15,520 nt of DNA from AC-32 sp046726435 (GTDB lineage Bacteria > Actinomycetota > Thermoleophilia > Gaiellales > Gaiellaceae): the NCBI GenBank assembly GCA_046726435.1, contig JBKPAM010000019.1, positions 1-15,520 of the forward strand, written 5' to 3'. Shown here piece by piece: positions 1-6,643 of the stretch. How positions within the stretch are numbered: position 1 is the stretch's first letter; each line of letters starts with the position of its first letter. The translations under genes and the position numbers were made by a program. The notes under the pieces are model-generated. The model saw only the letters and a program-made list of their open reading frames with translations, searched no databases and was not told the DNA's origin.

Positions 1-1
1 C

Positions 2-424
2 TACAGCGACCTGACCATCGACCCGGTCGACGACTGCACCTTCTGGTACACGAACGAGTACTACTCGACCACGAGCGGCTTCAACTGGCGGACGCGGATC
101 GGGAGCTTCAAGTTCCCGTCTTGCGGAGGGCCCCCGCCGCCTCCGCCGCCACCTCCGCCGCCGCCGCCTCCTCCGCCGACGCACACGCTGACCGTGACCA
201 AGGCGGGAACCGGCTCGGGCACGGTGACCAGCTCACCGGCCGGGATCAACTGCGGCTCCACGTGCGTGGCGACGTTCGCCGACGGCACGACGGTGACGCT
301 GACGGCGAGGCGCAGCGGAAGAAACCGCTTCGTCGGCTGGACGGGCCACTGCTCCGGTACGGGGAGCTGCGTCCTCACGATGACGACCGATCACGCGGTC
401 ACCGCGACCTTCAACAGGCGTTGA
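2..424 (+). CDS. C-terminal fragment of a large exported protein with Pro linker and InlB-like B-repeat
   Basis: The reading frame is open from the left edge, so the start and most of the protein lie outside the window. About 140 residues are visible. The first ~40 (DDCTFWYTNEYY, then FNWRTRIGSFKFPSC) resemble, from memory, a closing motif of large exported bacterial proteins of unknown function. Sixteen consecutive prolines (bases 131-178) then form a rigid linker. The last ~80 residues are a single repeat of the divergent InlB B-repeat type: LTVTKAGTGSGTV, a Cys pair around GINCGSTC, FVGWTGHCSGTGSC and a final AVTATF strand. Such repeats are small beta-rich modules at the ends of surface or secreted proteins and often serve as stalks or binding modules. 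Four Cys in the repeat could form two disulfides, which fits an extracytoplasmic location. No sorting signal follows, so it is probably secreted. The domain call is good; the function of the whole protein is unknown. Confidence 0.8.
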   Translation, partial: YSDLTIDPVDDCTFWYTNEYYSTTSGFNWRTRIGSFKFPSCGGPPPPPPPPPPPPPPPPTHTLTVTKAGTGSGTVTSSPAGINCGSTCVATFADGTTVTLTARRSGRNRFVGWTGHCSGTGSCVLTMTTDHAVTATFNRR

Positions 425-442
425 GCTAGAAGCTCGGTCTCG

Positions 443-1093
443 CTAGCGGGGCTCGACCGCTTCGGCGGTCAGCCCCGCCAGCGAGTCGAGCACGACGTCC
501 GCCTCCGCGAGCGCCTGCTCGTCCGGCGGAAAGTGCCGGTTGGGAATCGCGATCACTCGCATGCCGGCGGCTTGTGCGGCGAGGATCCCGTTCTGCGAGT
601 CCTCGACGGCCGCGGCGCGGGCCGGGTCGGCGCCGAGTCGCCGCGCGGCCTCGAGGTACACGTCGGGTGCAGGCTTGCCGCGGGCGACCTCCTCGGACGA
701 GACGGTTGCCTTGAACAGGTGCTGCACCCCGAGTAGCTCGAGCACGAGGTCGATCAGCTCCCGGTTCGACGAGGACGCGACGCCGAGCGGCCAGCGGGCC
801 GCCAGCCGCTCGACGGCCTCGCGTGCGCCCGGGATCACGGGGAGCCGCAGCCGGTAGAGGTCCGCCAGCCGCTGCACCACCTCGCAGTTGATCTCCTCGG
901 GCGGCTCGGCGAGGCCGATCGTGTCGTGCATGTAGCGCGACCACTCGCGCGAGCTCATGCCCATCATGTCGCGCTGGGCGCTGTCGTGCCAGCGGCCGCC
1001 GCGCTCCCGCGCGAGTTGTTCGCGGGCGGCGTCCCAGAGCTGCTCGGAGTCGAGCAGGACGCCGTCCAGGTCGAAGACGACGGCCTCGATCAC
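443..1093 (-). CDS. HAD-superfamily phosphatase/phosphomutase, beta-phosphoglucomutase type
   Basis: A 216-residue protein with all four HAD motifs. Motif I is FDLDGVLLDSE near the N-terminus (nucleophile D8, acid/base D10), motif II is ASSSN (about 106-110), motif III is K140 in GKPAPD, and motif IV is E164-D165. A helical cap lies between motifs I and II (about 15-90), as in subfamily IA/C1 enzymes such as beta-phosphoglucomutase and sugar-phosphate phosphatases (E. coli YniC/YqaB-like). Length is typical. Known members dephosphorylate or isomerise small sugar phosphates in the cytosol using Mg2+; the substrate cannot be read here. I chose the GTG at 1093 because the catalytic motif follows directly and this GTG overlaps the stop of the flavin reductase-like gene (GTGA), indicating translational coupling. 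A longer frame upstream to 1291 would run through that gene in another frame and is Arg/Pro-rich, so I reject it. Confidence 0.88.
   Translation of the reverse strand: MIEAVVFDLDGVLLDSEQLWDAAREQLARERGGRWHDSAQRDMMGMSSREWSRYMHDTIGLAEPPEEINCEVVQRLADLYRLRLPVIPGAREAVERLAARWPLGVASSSNRELIDLVLELLGVQHLFKATVSSEEVARGKPAPDVYLEAARRLGADPARAAAVEDSQNGILAAQAAGMRVIAIPNRHFPPDEQALAEADVVLDSLAGLTAEAVEPR
446..478 (+). terminator. Strong cUUCGg hairpin, likely terminator of the exported-protein gene
   Basis: Bases 446-460 and 465-478 form a 14-bp stem with one unpaired C (454) closing on a TTCG loop flanked by C and G, the especially stable tetraloop in plus-strand RNA. It begins 22 bases after the stop at 422-424. 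No T-run follows. It lies inside the last codons of the convergent HAD gene, whose stop is 443-445. Confidence 0.6.
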
Positions 1094-1566
1094 AGCGCGG
1101 CGTATGCCTGGCCGTGGAAGAGGAGCGGGCGGGCGTCCGGCGGCCCTGGCTCCGCGGCTTCCACTGTCGTGACGAAGAACGTGTGGTCGCCGGTTGGATG
1201 CTCTTCCGTGAGACGACACCGAAGCCAGGCCACGGCGCCGTCGAGCTGAGGCGGGCCTTCGTGGACGTCTCGCAGGGGGATGCGCTCCCACAACGCGATC
1301 GGGGGGACGCCGCGGGCGAAGTGCTGGGCGAGGTGCTCTTGGCCCGCGGCGAGGACGCTCACGGCGAGCTCTTCGGTTTCTCGGAGCAGCTCGTGCAGCG
1401 CGGCGTCGCGCCGAATCGCAAAGCCGACGAGCGGCGGCTCCAGCGAGAGCGAGACGAGCGAAGCCACGGTGAGACCGAGACGCTGGCTGTCGACATCGAC
1501 GGTGACGACCGCGACACCGGAGGGAACCCGCCGCATCACCGCCCGCAGCTCGTCGGCGCTCACCAC
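1090..1566 (-). CDS. Flavin reductase-like FMN-binding split-barrel protein
   Basis: A 158-residue protein of the flavin_reduct family (HpaC/ActVB-like). Seen: RRVPSGVAVVTV at the N-terminus, then GLTVASLVSLSLEPPLVGF (about 31-49), the usual FMN-contacting segment, and GDHTFFVTTV followed by PLLFHGQAY near the C-terminus, the family's closing motif. Members bind FMN or FAD and use NAD(P)H to supply reduced flavin to a partner monooxygenase; some bind other flavin-like or haem cofactors. No partner oxygenase is present in the window, so the acceptor is unknown. The start is one of two adjacent GTG codons (1564-1566 and 1561-1563). No Shine-Dalgarno sequence precedes it, while a TATGAT box ends seven bases upstream, which suggests leaderless translation. 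The stop overlaps the GTG start of the HAD phosphatase gene by four bases, so the two form an operon, although a shared pathway is not obvious. Confidence 0.85.
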   Translation of the reverse strand: MVSADELRAVMRRVPSGVAVVTVDVDSQRLGLTVASLVSLSLEPPLVGFAIRRDAALHELLRETEELAVSVLAAGQEHLAQHFARGVPPIALWERIPLRDVHEGPPQLDGAVAWLRCRLTEEHPTGDHTFFVTTVEAAEPGPPDARPLLFHGQAYAAL

Positions 1567-1572
1567 GCGGCG

Positions 1573-1578
1573 ATCATA
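1573..1578 (-). promoter_or_regulatory. Putative -10 box (TATGAT) of a leaderless transcript
   Basis: On the minus strand TATGAT is followed by six bases and then the GTG start of the flavin reductase-like gene, so transcription would begin at or next to the start codon. No convincing -35 hexamer lies 16-18 bases upstream. Leaderless mRNAs are common in actinobacteria, which supports this reading, but it remains a motif call. Confidence 0.35.
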
Positions 1579-1773
1579 CGAGCGCGGCGAGCCCAGGAAG
1601 GCCCGTATTCCGCTCGGTAGACCGCCGCAATCTCCTCGCGCCGAACTCCGGATGCGCGTGCCGACCAGGAGAGCGATCCTGACGGCAGAATGACACCCCC
1701 GGCACTAGCTCAAGCGCGCGGCCGCAGCCGCCATCACACTGGACCCCGGCGGGTGCGGCGCCTCAGGACGCAG

Positions 1774-2811
1774 ATGAGGACGGACAACTTTCCGGCGGTC
1801 GAGACCGGCGTGGTCGTGCCGGAGTCGCAACCGCTCGAGCTGGAGTCGGTCAGCTCGCAGTGGCAGTTGGCGTTCGACGCAGCCGAGGCGGCGCTGGGCG
1901 CCGCCGCCGAGTCGCTGCCGCCCGGGGAGCTTGGCCGGCGAAGGGCCCGACTCGTCGAGGAGCGCCTCGACACCGCAAATGCCCTTGCGCGGCTCGCGCG
2001 CGTGGCGGCCGTGCACCCTCTACCGTGGTTGTCGCCCGTGCCCGTCAGAAGCGACATGCTCGGCCTGACGAGCACCGTCACCGCGTGCCTGTTCGACCTC
2101 GACGGCGTCCTCACCGACAGCGGCATCCTGCACGCCTGGGCCTGGGGCGCAGTGCTCGACGAGTTCCTCTTCCGGTTCAGCGAGAAAGCGGGCTGGCACT
2201 TCATCCCGTTCGACCGCGAAGGGGACTACCGCGCGTACTTCGACGGCCGGCCGAGGCTCGAGGGCGTCCACGCCTTTCTCGAGAGCCGCGGAATCCGCCT
2301 GCCCGAGGGACGGTTCAACGACCCGCCCGACGCCGAGAGCGCGTACGGGCTTGCGAGACGCAAGGGGGCCGCGCTCGCGCGAGGACTGCGCGAGCGCGGC
2401 TCGACCGCACTTCCTGGAGCGCGTCGGTATCTCCAGGCCGCTGGCCACGCAGGATTGGGGCGATGTGTTGTTTCGGCCAGTTCCAGCACGTCCTGGATGC
2501 TGGACCTCGCCGGGCTCGGTGCGCTCGTCGACGCGAGTGTCGGTGCCGACGTCATCCACGCCGAGCGACTGCGCTCGCGTCCTGCGCCCGACCTACTGCT
2601 CGCCGGCTGTCGCCGACTGGGCGTCCGTCCGCAAGAGGCCGCCACCTTCACGCACAGCCCCGGGGGCGTAACCGCGGGGCGCGCGGCCGGCCTGACGGTG
2701 ATCGGTATCGGCGCGGGGCCGCAGGAAGAGGAGCTGCGCGAGCTCGGCGCCGCGCAGGTCTTCCCGTCCCTGCTCGACCTGCTCGATCGCCGGCTGGCGG
2801 TCAACACCTAG
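1774..2811 (+). CDS. Divergent HAD-like protein with N-terminal helical extension; motif IV lost
   Basis: About 345 residues. The first ~95 hold a charged helical region (WQLAFDAAEAALGAAA, then LPPGELGRRRARLVEERLDT) that I associate with actinobacterial beta-phosphoglucomutase-like proteins. The HAD core starts at FDLDGVLTDSG (D108, D110). A cap follows with HAWAWGAVLDEFL, DYRAYFDGRPR and GVHAFLESRGI, close to the mycobacterial Rv3400-type family linked to trehalose/maltose phosphorylases. Motif II is VVSASSST (about 232-239). Motif III has Arg where Lys is expected (SRPAPD, R269), and motif IV reads TFTHSPGGVTAGRAAG, so the usual Glu-Asp metal ligands are Thr293-His294. The nucleophile is intact but activity is doubtful; it may be a regulatory pseudoenzyme. 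I chose ATG 1774 because AGGA lies five bases upstream and the 28 residues before it (from ATG 1690) are Arg-rich and unlike the family. It converges with the next gene, leaving three bases. Confidence 0.78.
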   Translation: MRTDNFPAVETGVVVPESQPLELESVSSQWQLAFDAAEAALGAAAESLPPGELGRRRARLVEERLDTANALARLARVAAVHPLPWLSPVPVRSDMLGLTSTVTACLFDLDGVLTDSGILHAWAWGAVLDEFLFRFSEKAGWHFIPFDREGDYRAYFDGRPRLEGVHAFLESRGIRLPEGRFNDPPDAESAYGLARRKGAALARGLRERGSTALPGARRYLQAAGHAGLGRCVVSASSSTSWMLDLAGLGALVDASVGADVIHAERLRSRPAPDLLLAGCRRLGVRPQEAATFTHSPGGVTAGRAAGLTVIGIGAGPQEEELRELGAAQVFPSLLDLLDRRLAVNT

Positions 2812-2814
2812 CGC

Positions 2815-3792
2815 CTAGTGCGTGCGGCACTTTCCCCACCCGCCGCGGATCGAGTCGAGCGTCGCGTTCATCCGGCTCTCGAGCGCGACGTCGGCCGGAT
2901 CGCTGCGGTCAAACGGGTGCAGCCCCGGCCCCTGCCAGAGCACGTCAGGCGTGACGCCCGGTCCCTGGCCCGTGACCCGGTACTGTCGCCCAGTCCCCGG
3001 GCCGCGCTTGCGCTTCGCGATTCCCGGCGGGTGCGCGTAGCCGCCGATCCACGGGCTCCGGGGGTAGAAGCCGTAGCAGAACATCCCGGGCGGGCCGTGC
3101 GAGACGAACGAGTTCTCGCGTAGCCAGCCCGCCCCGTAGGACGAGTCGAACGTGTCTAGGAACAGGAGCCGCCCGTAGCCGTCAGTGGGCGCTCCGAAGC
3201 GCGTCGTGTCGAAGCCGCGGATGCCGACGCCCCGGTACGTGAAGCGCCCGAAGAGCTCCTGGAAGCGGTTCCCGTAGATCCAGTCCGTGTGCACCTCGAG
3301 CTGGGCGAGCGGGCCGGTCCAGTGGGAGAGGTGCAGCCACCACGTCTTCTGCGAGGAAAGCCACGGCGCCATCCCCAGGTCCGGAAGCGCGGTCTGCCAG
3401 CTCTGGAGCGCCCAGTACGAGCCGTTCGGCGCCTTGCATGCGGCGACGAGCCACGGCAGCTCGGGCCCGTCATACCGCCCGCACCGGTTCTTGAAGTGCT
3501 TCCACCGCGGCCGGTGGTGCTTCCAGCCGCCCGAGTAGTCGAGCTCGAACTTCACCTGCGAAATCCGCGCGTTGGCCGGACGCTGCCGAGCGTTGACCGC
3601 GGCCCAGGCGAGCAGGTGCATGACCCGGCCGCGCCGGCGGTAGCTGATCAGCGCGGTTCCCTCCGCGTTCACTGCGAGTCGCGCGTTCGACGCGTTCCGT
3701 GCGATGAGCTGCGAGGCGTTCGCCGCGCCGACGAGACCCAGTGCGGCGACGGTCGCGCATGCGAACGCGAGGAAACGAGGAGCCGACCTCAC
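2815..3792 (-). CDS. Exported protein of unknown function (aromatic-rich)
   Basis: A 325-residue protein with a clear signal peptide: basic MRSAPR, a hydrophobic stretch to about residue 24 and a likely cleavage after ANA (residue 26). The mature part is rich in Trp and Tyr and has four Cys (104, 119, 239, 322), enough for two disulfides. Recognisable segments are RLAVNAEGTALISYRRRG, HLLAWAAVNA, FELDYSGGW, CGRYDGPELPWLVAACKAPNG, YWALQSWQ, LHLSHWTG, DTFDSSYGAGWLRENSF and GPGVTPDVLWQG. From memory, proteins with this order of motifs recur, often several per genome, in Thermoleophilia and carry no assigned function. The start is a GTG at 3790-3792; no nearby Shine-Dalgarno sequence is evident (an AAGGAGG sits too far upstream), so the exact start is less certain than the frame. 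It is monocistronic in appearance: it is transcribed away from the convergent HAD-like gene's end and lies 60 bases downstream of the GGDEF/HD-GYP gene on the same strand. Confidence 0.75.
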   Translation of the reverse strand: MRSAPRFLAFACATVAALGLVGAANASQLIARNASNARLAVNAEGTALISYRRRGRVMHLLAWAAVNARQRPANARISQVKFELDYSGGWKHHRPRWKHFKNRCGRYDGPELPWLVAACKAPNGSYWALQSWQTALPDLGMAPWLSSQKTWWLHLSHWTGPLAQLEVHTDWIYGNRFQELFGRFTYRGVGIRGFDTTRFGAPTDGYGRLLFLDTFDSSYGAGWLRENSFVSHGPPGMFCYGFYPRSPWIGGYAHPPGIAKRKRGPGTGRQYRVTGQGPGVTPDVLWQGPGLHPFDRSDPADVALESRMNATLDSIRGGWGKCRTH

Positions 3793-3852
3793 GCAACGGG
3801 TATCGGGCGCCTCCGCGCCGGACTGCTTGCCTCCTTCGGGGGAACCGCCCGG

Positions 3853-6600
3853 CTAGGACGCGAGCCGCTCGTGCTCGAGCGGCACCGGCACGTCCAAGGG
3901 TAGGCCGAGGAAGACGTCGACGACCGCCGGGTCGAACTGCGTGCCCGCCCCTTCGCGGAGCCGCCGGCGGGCCTCCTTGACGCTGAGCCGCTTCCGGTAG
4001 GGCCGGTCGGTCGTCATCGCGTGGAACGCGTCGCAGACGAGGATGATCCGCGCGTCGAAGGGGATCTCGTCGCCGGCCTTGCCGTCCGGGTAGCCGCCGC
4101 CGTCCCAGCGCTCGTGGCAGCTGCGGACGACCGTCCGCACCTCGGCCAGCCGCGCGATGGGCTCGAGGATCCGCTCCCCGAGCTCCGGGTGCATCTCGAT
4201 GATCCTGCGCTCGTCCGAAGAGAGCGGGCCGGGCTTGAGCAGGATGCTCGTAGGGATGCCGATCTTGCCGATGTCGTGGAAGAGGGCGCCGAGCTCGAGC
4301 CGCTTCAGCGCCGCGCCGTCGAACCCGAGCGCCCCGCCGACGCGCAGCGCCATATCCGTGATCCAGCGCGTGTGGGTGGACGTGTACTCGTCGTTCGCCT
4401 CGAGCGCGTTGGCGAGCGCCGCCACGGTCGAGACGAAGTCGTCCTCGAGGTTCTCGTAGCTCCGTGCGCGCTCCAAAGCGACCGCCGCCTGGTACGAGAT
4501 GCCGCCGAGGAGGCGGAGGATCTCGTCGACGCTGAGATCGCTCTCGCAGGTCGGCTCGCGAACCGAGATGAACCCCTGGAGCGCGCCGTCCGTGCGCAGC
4601 GGCGCGATCGCGAGGTCGGGCCACGGGAGGCCTTCGGGTGCCGGGGCGCAGCGCTCGACATCGGCCGCGTCGACGAGGAACGGCTCGCTGCGGTCCCCGA
4701 CCGCATCCTCCATCGAGCCGACGGGGACGACGACCCCGAGCAGCCGCGCCAGCGCCGGGTCGGCGTCGTAGCCGGAATGGGCGTCGATCCGGAAGTCGCC
4801 CTTCTCGTCGGCCAGCCAGAGTGCGCACCGCTTCCCGCCAAGGATGCGCGCCACCGCGTGCACGGTCTCGGCTCCGATTGCCTCGCGCGTCCCGGCCTCC
4901 GAGATCGCCCCGGTGAACTCGAGCAGCTCCTTCAGGTGGTCGGCCTCGCGCCGCTGCGCCTCGTACAGGCGCGCGTTCTCGAGCGCGACCGAGGCGTGGC
5001 CCGCCAGCACCTCCAGCAGCCGGACGTCGTCCTCGTCGAACTGGTCGACACCGAGCTTCGAGATCGCGATCACGCCGATCACCCGCGCGCCGTAGCGCAG
5101 CGGCACAGCGACCTGCGACTCCTCGATCAGGTGCGTGCCCGGGATCATCACCGCGTACTCGCACTCCAGCGTGTTCCCCACGAGCAGCGGCTCGGCCGCG
5201 GTGGCCACGTGGCCGGTGATCCCCTCACCGATCTTGCTACGAGGGAACTCCACGTGCTCGCCGTTGCGCGAGACGAGCTCGCCGCGGAACGCGACCGGCA
5301 CGACCTCCTCGCCCTCGATCACCGAGACGCGGCAGTTGTGGTAGTCGATCAGCAGCCGCAGCTCGTCGGCGATCACCTCGCCGATCTCGCGCACGTCGTT
5401 GAGCCGGTTGAGCTTGCCGGCGAGGCTCTGCAGCATCTTCAGGTGTGCGATCGAGCGGACGTCGCGCCCGGGGGCCGACTTGCCGTCGGGGCGTTCGGTC
5501 GCCTGTTCGTCGAAGAGGACGATCTGGTTCTTGCCCCGCGCCTTCGCGGTCATCATCGCCGCCTCGGCGCAGGCGACGAGCTCGCGAGGGTTCATGGCGT
5601 GCTCGGGCCCCTGCGAGATCCCGACCGAGATCGTGATCCTCCCCGGCAGCCCGAACTCGGTCTCGTCCAGCGTGTCCGTGAGCCGGCGGGCCAGCGCGCA
5701 CGCGTCGCCCGCGTCGCCGCCCCCCATGATCACGCCGAACTCCTCGCCTCCAAGCCGGCAGACGACGTCCGAGGCGCGGATCGCGCCGCGCAGCAGCTCG
5801 GCGAGCTCCGTCAGCACCTGGTCCCCGGCGCCGTGGCCGTAGACGTCGTTCACGCGCTTGAAGTCGTCGATGTCGAGCATCAGCAGCCCCACCGCCTCGC
5901 GTGAGCGGCTCGCACGGGTGAGCTCCGCCCGCAGGCGCTCGTGGAAGTAGCGGTGGTTGTAGAGGCCTGTGAGCGAGTCGGTCTGCGCCTGGAGCTCGAG
6001 CCTGGCGCGGATCTGGGCGTTGTCGAGGGCGAGCGCCGCGGCGTCGGCGAAGCGCGTCGTCAGCTCGAACTCCTCGTCGTCGAAGCTTGCGTCCTCGCCG
6101 AGGCGGTAGATGTTGAGCACGCCCTTGACGAGGCCCCGCGCGATCAGCGGGACGGCGACCAGGGCCTCGGGCTCGTCGGCCGGGGTCCCTGGCACGGTGA
6201 TCGTGCGCGGGTCGAGGTGGTTTGTCCGCACCGGCTCGCGGTGCTCCGCGGCCCAGCCGGTGATGCCCTCGCCGAACTTCGAGCGGCTGTTCATGATCTT
6301 GTCCGCCCACTTGTCTCGGGAAAGGACAGGCGTCAAGACGGTCTGCGCCTCGTCGGCCTCGTAGATCGAGAGCGAGTCATGCGGGACGAGCTCGGCGAGC
6401 GTGTCGGCGATGCGCTCGAGCAGGTTGTCAAGGCTGTGCTCCGAGAGGATCTCGTGGAAGACGTCCGCAAGCTGCCGGTACGACTGGACGAGTGCCTCCG
6501 TCCGTGGGGATTCGGGCACGCTGGAGCGCCCGCCCAACGCGCGGACGGGATCGACAGCCGCAAGGAGATGCCGCACAGGCGTAGTTTCGCCCGCCTGCAA
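3853..6600 (-). CDS. GAF-GGDEF-GAF-GAF-HD-GYP cyclic-di-GMP synthase/phosphodiesterase
   Basis: A 915-residue cytosolic signalling protein with no membrane segment. In order: a GAF sensor (about 45-198), a GGDEF domain (about 203-365), a second GAF (about 390-545), a third GAF-like region (about 555-715) and HD-GYP (about 720-900). The GGDEF site reads GGEEF (284-288), the catalytic form, with RASD (275-278) exactly five residues before it, the product-inhibition I-site. TDSLTGLYNHRYF opens the domain. The HD-GYP site has H743, FHDIGKIGIP (H775, D776), H804, CHERWDGGGYP (H829, E830) and D857. GGDEF domains make cyclic di-GMP from two GTP; HD-GYP domains hydrolyse it to pGpG or GMP. Having both intact in one chain implies that the GAF inputs set the balance. 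The start ATG has a GGGGGA stretch about ten bases upstream. It lies 43 bases downstream of the flippase-like gene on the same strand, probably in one operon. Confidence 0.93.
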   Translation of the reverse strand: MQAGETTPVRHLLAAVDPVRALGGRSSVPESPRTEALVQSYRQLADVFHEILSEHSLDNLLERIADTLAELVPHDSLSIYEADEAQTVLTPVLSRDKWADKIMNSRSKFGEGITGWAAEHREPVRTNHLDPRTITVPGTPADEPEALVAVPLIARGLVKGVLNIYRLGEDASFDDEEFELTTRFADAAALALDNAQIRARLELQAQTDSLTGLYNHRYFHERLRAELTRASRSREAVGLLMLDIDDFKRVNDVYGHGAGDQVLTELAELLRGAIRASDVVCRLGGEEFGVIMGGGDAGDACALARRLTDTLDETEFGLPGRITISVGISQGPEHAMNPRELVACAEAAMMTAKARGKNQIVLFDEQATERPDGKSAPGRDVRSIAHLKMLQSLAGKLNRLNDVREIGEVIADELRLLIDYHNCRVSVIEGEEVVPVAFRGELVSRNGEHVEFPRSKIGEGITGHVATAAEPLLVGNTLECEYAVMIPGTHLIEESQVAVPLRYGARVIGVIAISKLGVDQFDEDDVRLLEVLAGHASVALENARLYEAQRREADHLKELLEFTGAISEAGTREAIGAETVHAVARILGGKRCALWLADEKGDFRIDAHSGYDADPALARLLGVVVPVGSMEDAVGDRSEPFLVDAADVERCAPAPEGLPWPDLAIAPLRTDGALQGFISVREPTCESDLSVDEILRLLGGISYQAAVALERARSYENLEDDFVSTVAALANALEANDEYTSTHTRWITDMALRVGGALGFDGAALKRLELGALFHDIGKIGIPTSILLKPGPLSSDERRIIEMHPELGERILEPIARLAEVRTVVRSCHERWDGGGYPDGKAGDEIPFDARIILVCDAFHAMTTDRPYRKRLSVKEARRRLREGAGTQFDPAVVDVFLGLPLDVPVPLEHERLAS

Positions 6601-6643
6601 GTCCGCGAGATCCCCCGGAAAGGGGAACTGGGACGGGCGCGAC

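Noticed and set aside
61..378. Minus-strand frame with a long glycine run
   Set aside because: The glycine run is only the complement of the proline linker; the plus-strand frame carries the recognisable repeat.
3794..3834. AAGGAGG and GGAGG upstream of the aromatic-rich exported protein as ribosome-binding sites
   Set aside because: They lie too far from the GTG start, and no in-frame start codon sits at a suitable distance from either.
4021..5904. A 627-codon plus-strand open frame across the GGDEF/HD-GYP gene
   Set aside because: It is antisense to a protein with clear domains, and its translation is an Arg/Asp/Glu/Val-rich sequence without motifs, as expected of a GC-rich shadow frame.
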